A stretch of 64,000 nucleotides of DNA from contig CAYMHU010000001.1 of assembly GCA_964390335.1 (NCBI GenBank), forward strand, positions 186,001 through 250,000, given 5' to 3'. Positions 42,750 to 50,267 of this stretch are shown here, piece after piece (positions within the stretch are counted from its first letter, which is position 1; every line of letters starts with the position of its first letter). The stretch is from Granulosicoccus sp964390335. GTDB taxonomy: Bacteria > Pseudomonadota > Gammaproteobacteria > Granulosicoccales > Granulosicoccaceae. Under the pieces are notes generated by a model. That model was not told the origin of the DNA. It saw only the letters and a program-made list of their open reading frames with translations, and searched no databases. The position numbers and the translations under genes were made by a program.

Positions 42750-44657
42750 ATGATGATGCGATACACGAAACAATCAGCACAGACGAGCCTGTACATCGGT
42801 ACGAGAATGCTACTCATGAGCATCTGCACGTACTTGCTAGTCGGGTGCAATTCGAGCAACACCGATAACACTGACAGCGATGGACTACTGCCCCCCCTCA
42901 GCGGTGGCCCTTACTCGGAAGCACCTTCGGCCAACGATGAACCCATTCCTGAGCTGGCGAGCTTTAATACATTGGACGACCTGCAGTTAGTCCGCGACCC
43001 AGGTGAGCGAATACCCGTAAAAGAGATTGTGGAATTAACCGAAGAAGACTTTCAAGCCGGCCCACTCGCGGCTGTTATCTCTGTACCACCGGATGTAAAC
43101 CCCGATGAAAATGCGGCGCCATATTTTGAAAATCTGACCGATCAAATTGTCGTTGCGGGAGATATTCTTGAAGTTTTGTATAAGCCGGTTGATCCGGATG
43201 GCGATGTTCCGGGTATGTTTCCGCAAGAACTTGCCCCGGGCGCAGTTTTTGAAGATAACTTTGACGGAACCAAAACCTATCGGTGGCAGCCACTACAAAA
43301 TGATGTTGGCATTAATGAATTTACGGTAGTAGCCATAGATCCACAAAACAGCCAATACCGCAGTAGCCGAACCATTCGCATAAAAGTCACAATGCCCGAA
43401 GATCCCTCGACGATTCCAAACGTGGCCCCAATTCTAGATGAAGTTTTATCGTACACCGCACGCGTTAACGATCCCGTGGTACTGGAGGTCAAAGGTGTCG
43501 ACTACAACGGCACGGTCCCGACGCTGGAACTTGCCAGCAATTTACCTGGCGCGAGTTTTTTACAGCACCCGAGATATGAAGAAGTATTTGTTCTGAAGTT
43601 CATACCGGGCTCTGTGGGTGAATTGGGCATCGACATTATCGCCAGAGACACGATCGACCCAAGCTTAAGCACAACAAATACGGTAACGCTCAATATTCTA
43701 CCCGCTGACGCATTCGTGCGATCAGGTGAACGCTTAAGAACACTTGCGATGAACCGGAATATACGCTTTGGCTTTGCCAGTTTGCAAGATTTTTATCATC
43801 GTCCAGACGGCGCTATATATGCCGATATCGCAGCAAGCGAGTTCGATATAGTGACACCGGAAAATTCAATGAAAATGTCACACATGAATCCGCAGAAAGG
43901 ACGCTATCAATTTGCCGACACTGATAACTTAGTCAACTTTGCAACGCTGCATGATATTGACGTGCACGGACACACACTGGTTTGGCATCGTCAACTTCCC
44001 GATTGGATACTCGATGAACCATCTAGCACCCTGGAAGGGCATATGCGCGAATTTATTATTCGCGTCATGGATCGCTATAAGGATGATATTAAGTTATGGG
44101 ATGTTGTGAATGAACCGGTGGACGACAACGGTGGTCTTAGAGACTCCATCTGGTTTAACGCCATGGGTGAACAGTACATAGACATTGCATTTAAACAAGC
44201 AAGAATGCTAGACCCAACAGCAACATTATTGTTGAACGAATTTGATATCGCCATAAATGGACCAAAAGCCGATTCGTTTTTCGAACTACTGGATAATTTA
44301 ATAGAGAGACAAGTGCCAATAGATGGTATCGGATTCCAGATGCACCTTTTTACAAGCTTCGATCAATTCGATGAAGCTCGCGCAAACTTTCAAAAAGTCG
44401 CCGATCGCGGGCTGGATATTTATATAACAGAGCTTGATATTTCGTTAGCTGAAGGTGCCAGCTACGATGCACAGGCGCAAGCATACCAACGAATCCTGGA
44501 ACTATGCTTGGAGCAGCCCAGGTGTGTGTCTACACAAACCTGGGGCTTCACTGATCAATACTCGTTTAGAAAAATCTTCGAGCCATTGTTGTTTGACACT
44601 GCTTATCAGGCCAAACCCGCTTACAGCGCATTGCAATCTACATTAAGTGGGTTGTAG
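42750..44657 (+). CDS. GH10 endo-1,4-beta-xylanase lipoprotein
   Basis: This is a 635-residue secreted enzyme attached by a lipid anchor (L-L-V-G-C, Cys33). Residues about 120-320 form two beta-sandwich modules of cadherin/Ig type. The catalytic (beta/alpha)8 domain occupies about 325-635. The acid/base Glu is near 455 in W-D-V-V-N-E-P and the nucleophile Glu near 561 in I-T-E-L-D-I-S. Substrate-binding W-H-R-Q-L-P-D-W and H-G-H-T-L-V-W-H are also present. It hydrolyses xylan or related xylosides outside the inner membrane. No other polysaccharide-locus genes (TonB receptor, sugar kinases) lie beside it. Confidence 0.95.
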   Translation: MMMRYTKQSAQTSLYIGTRMLLMSICTYLLVGCNSSNTDNTDSDGLLPPLSGGPYSEAPSANDEPIPELASFNTLDDLQLVRDPGERIPVKEIVELTEEDFQAGPLAAVISVPPDVNPDENAAPYFENLTDQIVVAGDILEVLYKPVDPDGDVPGMFPQELAPGAVFEDNFDGTKTYRWQPLQNDVGINEFTVVAIDPQNSQYRSSRTIRIKVTMPEDPSTIPNVAPILDEVLSYTARVNDPVVLEVKGVDYNGTVPTLELASNLPGASFLQHPRYEEVFVLKFIPGSVGELGIDIIARDTIDPSLSTTNTVTLNILPADAFVRSGERLRTLAMNRNIRFGFASLQDFYHRPDGAIYADIAASEFDIVTPENSMKMSHMNPQKGRYQFADTDNLVNFATLHDIDVHGHTLVWHRQLPDWILDEPSSTLEGHMREFIIRVMDRYKDDIKLWDVVNEPVDDNGGLRDSIWFNAMGEQYIDIAFKQARMLDPTATLLLNEFDIAINGPKADSFFELLDNLIERQVPIDGIGFQMHLFTSFDQFDEARANFQKVADRGLDIYITELDISLAEGASYDAQAQAYQRILELCLEQPRCVSTQTWGFTDQYSFRKIFEPLLFDTAYQAKPAYSALQSTLSGL

Positions 44658-44684
44658 AGCGCTTGATGGTTGAGGTACACAGTG

Positions 44685-46046
44685 TTACTGGCTCATTAAT
44701 CTGATCGAGTCGCACCAACCCTCGCCTACAGGCAGCGGTAATTCTTCACCTAGATCATTCGCGAAGAAATTGTCCAGTTTAGCGGACTGTCCGAACACTT
44801 GCTCCATCAGGAATTTTGCTTTGCCTGCCACTGCAGGATTAGCCAGTCGATTACGCACACCCCAGCCGATACGGGCATCGTCGCAACCTAAGACTTCAAA
44901 ATCTGGCTCTGGATTAGTAAACGCTACATCAATATAAATATCGTCGAAGTACTGCAACATACCCAGCTGTAGCAAACGCCTTACTTCAGACCATCTGTTA
45001 CGATAACTGTAAAACACTGGCATACCATCGTCTGCGAATAAGCCTCCCACGTAGTCAGGTAAGTAAGTATTCTCTAACTCGGTTGGTGCCACATCATCTT
45101 CATAGTACGAAAAGCTTAGGTCATTTAATATTTCTGAGCCCACCGAAACCCCGGGCTGGTTATAAAGCTCAGTAGAAAGACCAGCATAATAATCATCAAA
45201 AACTTCAACGGTACTGATATCAGTAGGCAGATCATCTATTACTGCCGCGTAGGATATATTGTTAGCGAACGCCAAACTGTAAAACAAAGACGTTTGGAAA
45301 CGTCCATACAATTGATAGAGCTCGCGTGATTCCATCGATTCGAACCACAGTGCATAGCTATCGTTTTTCATAAACCTGTAACGAAAATCAAACTGCAGAC
45401 TGTCCATCTCATCTGTTGTGCCACCACCGCCACCTGTTTCTTCAAACAAGGAAAGCTTTTCATCTGCAGTAAGCCATAGCACTCGCGGCCCAATGGTTAA
45501 AACATTTCCATAGGCGTCATATTCAGTGGTACGAGTGCCATCTCCACCAACAACAATATGAGTAACAGGTGCAAATGCTTTTAGAGCTTCGCGAGGCATT
45601 TGCTCCAACAGTTGCTGAAATCGCAAACCCATCCAGTCGTGCGTGACCAACACGCGGTTCATGATATCGCTTACTGAAGGTTCTTTAACATCCTGATAAA
45701 TCATAGGCAGTTCATCCAATAAGCAAGCGTTCTCGTTGCTTCTCGAAGCACAGTCTTTTAATTGCGATCGATACGGACCATTCGCAACATAGGAATATGC
45801 CAGATTCTTTGCCCTTACCACTTTATCCGCTTCTGGTATCACCAACCGCGTAAACCCATCGTCACCAACTGTCCGTCCATCGCCATCGCCACCGCCGCCA
45901 CTACCACCACAGGCACTCAGCAGAATAACTGATGACAGCATCATTGCGTAGCACAGCTTTTTCTGAAAATTGCTTGCGAATAGGGCTAACGCTTTATTGA
46001 TGATTGATACTAAGCTGTTAAATTTTGCGAAACGGTTGTGTGACAT
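44685..46046 (-). CDS. Putative lipoprotein of unknown function
   Basis: This is a 453-residue protein that I do not recognise. The signal segment ends L-L-S-A-C-G-G with Cys46, preceded by an unusually long N-region that has basic residues (Q-K-K). A glycine/aspartate linker (G-G-S-G-G-G-G-D-G-D-G) follows. The remaining 390 residues are acidic and aromatic-rich with few cysteines; a second G-G-G-G-T-type loop lies near 210. It could be an outer-membrane-facing binding protein. It is convergent with the GH10 gene and divergent from the malonyl-CoA synthase gene. Confidence 0.65.
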   Translation of the reverse strand: MSHNRFAKFNSLVSIINKALALFASNFQKKLCYAMMLSSVILLSACGGSGGGGDGDGRTVGDDGFTRLVIPEADKVVRAKNLAYSYVANGPYRSQLKDCASRSNENACLLDELPMIYQDVKEPSVSDIMNRVLVTHDWMGLRFQQLLEQMPREALKAFAPVTHIVVGGDGTRTTEYDAYGNVLTIGPRVLWLTADEKLSLFEETGGGGGTTDEMDSLQFDFRYRFMKNDSYALWFESMESRELYQLYGRFQTSLFYSLAFANNISYAAVIDDLPTDISTVEVFDDYYAGLSTELYNQPGVSVGSEILNDLSFSYYEDDVAPTELENTYLPDYVGGLFADDGMPVFYSYRNRWSEVRRLLQLGMLQYFDDIYIDVAFTNPEPDFEVLGCDDARIGWGVRNRLANPAVAGKAKFLMEQVFGQSAKLDNFFANDLGEELPLPVGEGWCDSIRLMSQ

Positions 46047-46186
46047 GGTTATCTAGCTCCCTTTGATAAAACAGCATATGGCCGGCAAGCCCCTGCTTTT
46101 CCCGAATATACTATATCTGCTACCAGACAAAAACAGTATAATGTACCTTTGTGTAACTGAAGCACAGTTTACGTTCCGCAAGTTAT

Positions 46187-47713
46187 ATGACTAATCACCT
46201 ATTCGATCAACTATTTAAACAAGTTAACCTAGAGCAACACTTTGCCGAAACTGAAACCGGCAAAACATATCGGTATCAGGATGTGCTCGACGAGTCAGCC
46301 CGTATGGCCAACGCATTGGTCGGTTTTGGGGTTGCCCCCGGAGACCGAGTAGTCGCTCAAGTAAATAAGTCCATAGATGCCGTAATGCTGTACTTGGGTT
46401 GTGTTCGGGCTGGTGCTGTTTATATGCCTTTAAACACCGGTTACACCTTAGGTGAAGTTGAATACTTTTTAGATGATGCAACACCTGCGCTATTTGTTTG
46501 TGAACCGGAAAAACAAAGAACCTACGCGGCGCTAGCCCAGCAACGCAATATCAAACTGGAAACGCTGAGCTCACCGCCATCCAATGAGCAAGCTAACAGC
46601 AATAGGCCAGCTAGCGGCTTATTGCATGCATGCGAGCAAGCCAGCTCCAGCTTCAATAATATCGAACGTCACGAAGATGATTTAGCAGCCATGCTATATA
46701 CATCGGGCACAACCGGCAAACCAAAAGGTGCAATGCTGACCCATGGCAATCTGTATTCAAATGCTGACATTCTAAAACAACATTGGCAATTTAATAAAAC
46801 CGATGTTCTGCTTCATGCCCTACCCATATTCCATACACATGGTTTGTTTGTTGCCATCAATACAACTATAGTGGCAGGCTCGTCTATGCTGTTTTTATCA
46901 GCATTTCAAATAGACAAAGTTTTACAAAACTTACCTCGCTGCACCGCCATGATGGGAGTACCAACATTTTATACTCGTCTGCTGCAAGATGACAGACTCA
47001 CTCAATCATTGGTTTCGCATATGCGCTTATTCGTATCGGGTAGCGCACCTTTACTTGCCGAAACGCATCAAGAATTTAGCCAACGCACCGGACACACCAT
47101 TCTTGAGCGCTATGGTATGACAGAAACCAACATGAACACATCCAACCCGTACGATGGCGAGCGACGCCCCGGAACAGTTGGATTTGCGCTACCGGGTGTC
47201 GAACTTAAAGTAAACAAACCTGACACCGATGAGGAATTACCTCAGGGCGAAACTGGCATGATCGAAGTCAGAGGCCCGAATGTGTTTAAAGGCTATTGGA
47301 ATCTGCCAGATAAAACCAAAGAAGAACTTCGTCCGAATGGATTTTTTATTACCGGTGATCTTGGCAAAATTGATGATGATGGTTATGTACATATCATTGG
47401 TCGTGGAAAAGATCTCATTATCAGCGGTGGTTTTAACGTTTACCCAAAGGAAGTCGAGCTAGTGCTAGATGACATGCATGGCGTACTCGAATCCGCCGTT
47501 ATAGGTATTCCACATGACGACTTTGGTGAAGCAGTAGTGGCAATCCTAGTGGCAAGCAACGACAACCCACCGGATGCAGAACAAGTTAAGCACGCGGCTG
47601 AGCACAAGCTCGCCAAATTTAAACTGCCCAAACAAGTTCACTTTATTGATGCATTACCACGCAACACCATGGGCAAAGTGCAGAAGAATATTTTGCGCGA
47701 GCAATTTAGTTAA
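46187..47713 (+). CDS. Malonyl-CoA synthase (MatB-like acyl-CoA ligase)
   Basis: This is a 508-residue adenylate-forming enzyme. The P-loop motif is Y-T-S-G-T-T-G-K-P-K-G near residue 170. The A5 motif E-R-Y-G-M-T-E-T-N-M-N-T-S-N-P followed by G-E-R-R-P-G-T-V-G-F is characteristic of malonyl-CoA synthases and not of acetyl or long-chain ligases. The late catalytic Lys lies in N-T-M-G-K-V-Q-K. Such enzymes convert malonate and CoA to malonyl-CoA. No malonyl-CoA decarboxylase is next to it; a GlcG/HbpS-like gene follows 45 bases downstream. Confidence 0.9.
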   Translation: MTNHLFDQLFKQVNLEQHFAETETGKTYRYQDVLDESARMANALVGFGVAPGDRVVAQVNKSIDAVMLYLGCVRAGAVYMPLNTGYTLGEVEYFLDDATPALFVCEPEKQRTYAALAQQRNIKLETLSSPPSNEQANSNRPASGLLHACEQASSSFNNIERHEDDLAAMLYTSGTTGKPKGAMLTHGNLYSNADILKQHWQFNKTDVLLHALPIFHTHGLFVAINTTIVAGSSMLFLSAFQIDKVLQNLPRCTAMMGVPTFYTRLLQDDRLTQSLVSHMRLFVSGSAPLLAETHQEFSQRTGHTILERYGMTETNMNTSNPYDGERRPGTVGFALPGVELKVNKPDTDEELPQGETGMIEVRGPNVFKGYWNLPDKTKEELRPNGFFITGDLGKIDDDGYVHIIGRGKDLIISGGFNVYPKEVELVLDDMHGVLESAVIGIPHDDFGEAVVAILVASNDNPPDAEQVKHAAEHKLAKFKLPKQVHFIDALPRNTMGKVQKNILREQFS

Positions 47714-47758
47714 TCATCTACATCAGTTTCACTGAAAATTTAAACTCTGGAGATACAA

Positions 47759-48190
47759 ATGAGCATTTCGTTAGCAGATGCAAAGAAAGTCATTGAGCAC
47801 ACACTAGCCGCTCAAGCTAAACATGGCTTCAAACCAATGGCCGTAGTTGTTCTTGGTGATGCAGGAACTATTCGTGCAAGTGAAAGCCAGGATGGCACCA
47901 GCCTGCTACGCCCGAAAGTCGCCCACGGCAAAGCGTATGGTGCGATTTCATTGGGCATTGGCTCTAGAGCATTATTCGAACGAGCAAAGGTAGAGCCGTT
48001 TTTTGTACAAGCCGTCAATTCACTTTGTGACGGTGCGTTGGTTCCGGTAGCAGGTGGTGTATTGATTAAAGATCAGGCGGGGAATATTGTTGGGTCGGTT
48101 GGCGTCACGGGCGACACCTCAGACAACGATGAACTGTGCGCAGTAGCCGGTATAGAAGCCGCAGGCTTTGTAGCCGATACAGGCGGATAA
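47759..48190 (+). CDS. GlcG/HbpS-like (heme-binding family) protein
   Basis: This is a 143-residue protein of the GlcG/PduO-C/HbpS fold. The family pattern is visible in the opening L-A-D-A-K-K-V-I, the A-V-V-V-L-G-D-A-G strand, R-P-K-V-A-H-G-K-A-Y-G-A, P-V-A-G-G-V-L-I-K, and G-S-V-G-V-T-G-D-T-S-D-N-D-E near the end. Members bind heme or cobalamin or are of unknown role in glycolate and propanediol loci. A GGAG Shine-Dalgarno site precedes the ATG. It is likely cotranscribed with the malonyl-CoA synthase gene. Confidence 0.88.
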   Translation: MSISLADAKKVIEHTLAAQAKHGFKPMAVVVLGDAGTIRASESQDGTSLLRPKVAHGKAYGAISLGIGSRALFERAKVEPFFVQAVNSLCDGALVPVAGGVLIKDQAGNIVGSVGVTGDTSDNDELCAVAGIEAAGFVADTGG

Positions 48191-48206
48191 CAGCAAGTAA
48201 TCAACG

Positions 48207-48233
48207 GTAGCCTCTGCAACATTATGAGGCTAC
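48207..48233. terminator. Terminator between convergent genes
   Basis: An 8-base stem, GTAGCCTC and GAGGCTAC, with an 11-base loop is followed on the plus strand by a T-rich tract (TTCTTTTTCTTT). It ends the malonyl-CoA synthase/GlcG transcript. Its right arm covers the stop codon of the opposite-strand Crp/Fnr gene. Confidence 0.75.
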
Positions 48234-48958
48234 TTCTTTTTCTTTGATTTGGTCGGCGCTTCCGCATCCTCCTCCGTGGGCACGGTCAGTTGGGTTACGT
48301 CATGAACTATGTGACCATCCTTACCCCAGCTGATCGCTCCGCTGGTTTCTAAGTTTTTTAATTCTCGTGTTACAGCTTCGCGATGGGTGCTAATCCTCGC
48401 GGCTATCTCAGCGTGTGTTGGTACCTCGAGCAACACGATACCTTCATCACTTGCAGGGTACTTGGATGCAATTCGTAGTAACTCAAACCTTACACGCTGC
48501 CAAACTGGAAAGGTCGTAAATTCATAAACCTTTCGCATATGCCAACGCACTAGAAACACCAATCGACTAACCAAGGCATCGCGCACTGGCTTATATTCAT
48601 CGATCAGTTTTTCAAAGTTTTCTGCAGATAACACCGCCAAGGTGGTTGACGTTACCGCGATACAATCGCTGCTGCGTTCCATTTTATCGATTGCAGTGAG
48701 CTCGCCAAACATCTTTCCGGCACCCAATTCTTCAAAGTGGATTTGTTTCCCATTCTGCGTGAATGCACAGACTTGGATTCGACCGCTGACAACGAAATAG
48801 ACTTCGGTACTGGACTGAGCTTCAGATATGACATACGCACCCTTATCGATGATACGCATGGTGAACAGTTTGGCCACTTCATCGCGAGTCGCAACGTCTA
48901 GTCGTTCTAATAACTCGAATGATCCCAGCATTACACCGCTAACTTCCGATTTTTGCAT
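48230..48958 (-). CDS. Crp/Fnr family transcriptional regulator
   Basis: This is a 242-residue DNA-binding protein. Residues about 15-130 form the cyclic-nucleotide-binding beta-roll with G-E-L-T-A-I-D-K-M-E-R-S-S-D; the Arg-Ser of the phosphate cassette is kept. No FNR-type cysteines are present at the N terminus. The HTH is near 175-210 (T-H-A-E-I-A-A-R-I-S-T-H-R-E-A-V-T-R-E-L). The tail is lysine-rich (K-S-K-K-K-K). It might sense cAMP or cGMP, which is interesting because a class III cyclase is encoded nearby. The ATG at 48958 is preferred over the TTG at 48970. Confidence 0.9.
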   Translation of the reverse strand: MQKSEVSGVMLGSFELLERLDVATRDEVAKLFTMRIIDKGAYVISEAQSSTEVYFVVSGRIQVCAFTQNGKQIHFEELGAGKMFGELTAIDKMERSSDCIAVTSTTLAVLSAENFEKLIDEYKPVRDALVSRLVFLVRWHMRKVYEFTTFPVWQRVRFELLRIASKYPASDEGIVLLEVPTHAEIAARISTHREAVTRELKNLETSGAISWGKDGHIVHDVTQLTVPTEEDAEAPTKSKKKK

Positions 48959-49100
48959 TGTTGTACCCAAAACAAGTAACTCGTCCTAGCAGTGAATTAG
49001 TGCGATTCCATTATTCGCAGGTGTATACGAGTTATAACGCCAACAAGGTTACATCAGCAGAGTTACAATAATAATTTTTATCTAATCAAATACAGCCTAT

Positions 49101-50189
49101 TTAAAGTGAATGCGAAATGGCCTCCGCTATGCTGCTGGCACTGGATAGCTTCGCTCTTTTCGATACCGAATACGCCTTATTCCATGAATCTAACGCATAT
49201 TCACGATAATCGACACCAGCATGTTCTTTCAGTTTTTTCGGGCCGCGCTTTAAAGTGCGCGCTACCACCGTTGCAACTTCTTCCCGAGTACTGCATTCCT
49301 CTTCGATATGTTTATCCAATTCCCAGTTTGCTGTGTGCTGCTGCCAGCGCGATACCGTGCGCAATGCATTCGGAAACGATATGTAAAAAGCACCCACACC
49401 AATATAAGGTTCTAATGTGACCACCCTATGTGCCATATTACCCGGTAAATAGAGGATTTTGCCGTCCTCAACCAGAACCCATCGAGCACTCTTGAGCGAC
49501 AGCCATGTTTTCAAATCGAACCTGGCAAAGTCATCAATGGGCACTCGATCGCAATCATCCAAACCGTTTTGTAGGCCTTCATGCGTATCCCAAGCAAGCC
49601 AGAGTTTTTTGCCACAAAAACAATAATTTGAAATGTCTAGATCGTCGGAATGTGAGTCTGTGACACTGCCACGTGAGCTGATAATGAGACTCATCATTTC
49701 AAGGGAACTTGTGTCCTCTTCCATTAACGGCAACAAGTTGAACTCGCTCAGTGCATCAACATCAATGACTTTTTCCATCGGCGTTTCGCGAATGTGTAAA
49801 TCTGTGGTTGTGACAATTGCGCGTGGATTGGTCCAGTACGCCATGAGTTGTTGCATGGTGACGTACTTCAGCGTTCTTTTTGGCCCTGTGCGAACACGAA
49901 ACTTCCTGGAGGATCGCCAGGCTTTCAACGCCTTGACGACTGCTTGCACGCTTGCTTCCAATTCAGGTTCTGTCGATCTTGATTTTTTGACAGCCGGCAC
50001 GGGAAAGGAATGAAACAATGTGGGTTCTTCATCAGCCATGTTTCGAAACCAAACATCGGTGTCAAAATCAACAGACTTAACTTGACGGCGCTGAAGCTTA
50101 GCCCAATCTGATTCCGATACGGTGAACTTGCTATCGAAGCGAGCCGCATCAGCGAACAACTCCTTCATATCAAGATCTTTTGATGTCAT
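49101..50189 (-). CDS. JmjC-like cupin (Fe(II)/2-oxoglutarate oxygenase fold)
   Basis: This is a 362-residue protein with a double-stranded beta-helix. The metal triad is visible as His180-x-Asp182 in S-H-S-D-D-L-D and His254 in N-M-A-H-R-V. The fold is that of cupin_8/JmjC hydroxylases, which hydroxylate protein side chains or small molecules. The ATG at 50189 has a GGGAGGGAG Shine-Dalgarno site upstream, so the longer frame to 50264 is rejected. It begins 78 bases after the cyclase-ATPase gene stops, on the same strand, so the two are probably an operon. The target is unknown. Confidence 0.85.
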   Translation of the reverse strand: MTSKDLDMKELFADAARFDSKFTVSESDWAKLQRRQVKSVDFDTDVWFRNMADEEPTLFHSFPVPAVKKSRSTEPELEASVQAVVKALKAWRSSRKFRVRTGPKRTLKYVTMQQLMAYWTNPRAIVTTTDLHIRETPMEKVIDVDALSEFNLLPLMEEDTSSLEMMSLIISSRGSVTDSHSDDLDISNYCFCGKKLWLAWDTHEGLQNGLDDCDRVPIDDFARFDLKTWLSLKSARWVLVEDGKILYLPGNMAHRVVTLEPYIGVGAFYISFPNALRTVSRWQQHTANWELDKHIEEECSTREEVATVVARTLKRGPKKLKEHAGVDYREYALDSWNKAYSVSKRAKLSSASSIAEAISHSL

Positions 50190-50267
50190 TACGAACACTC
50201 CCTCCCAATAATGATGAACTAATGTTGCAACCCTGCTTATGTTTAAATAGCACAAACTCAACAAATG

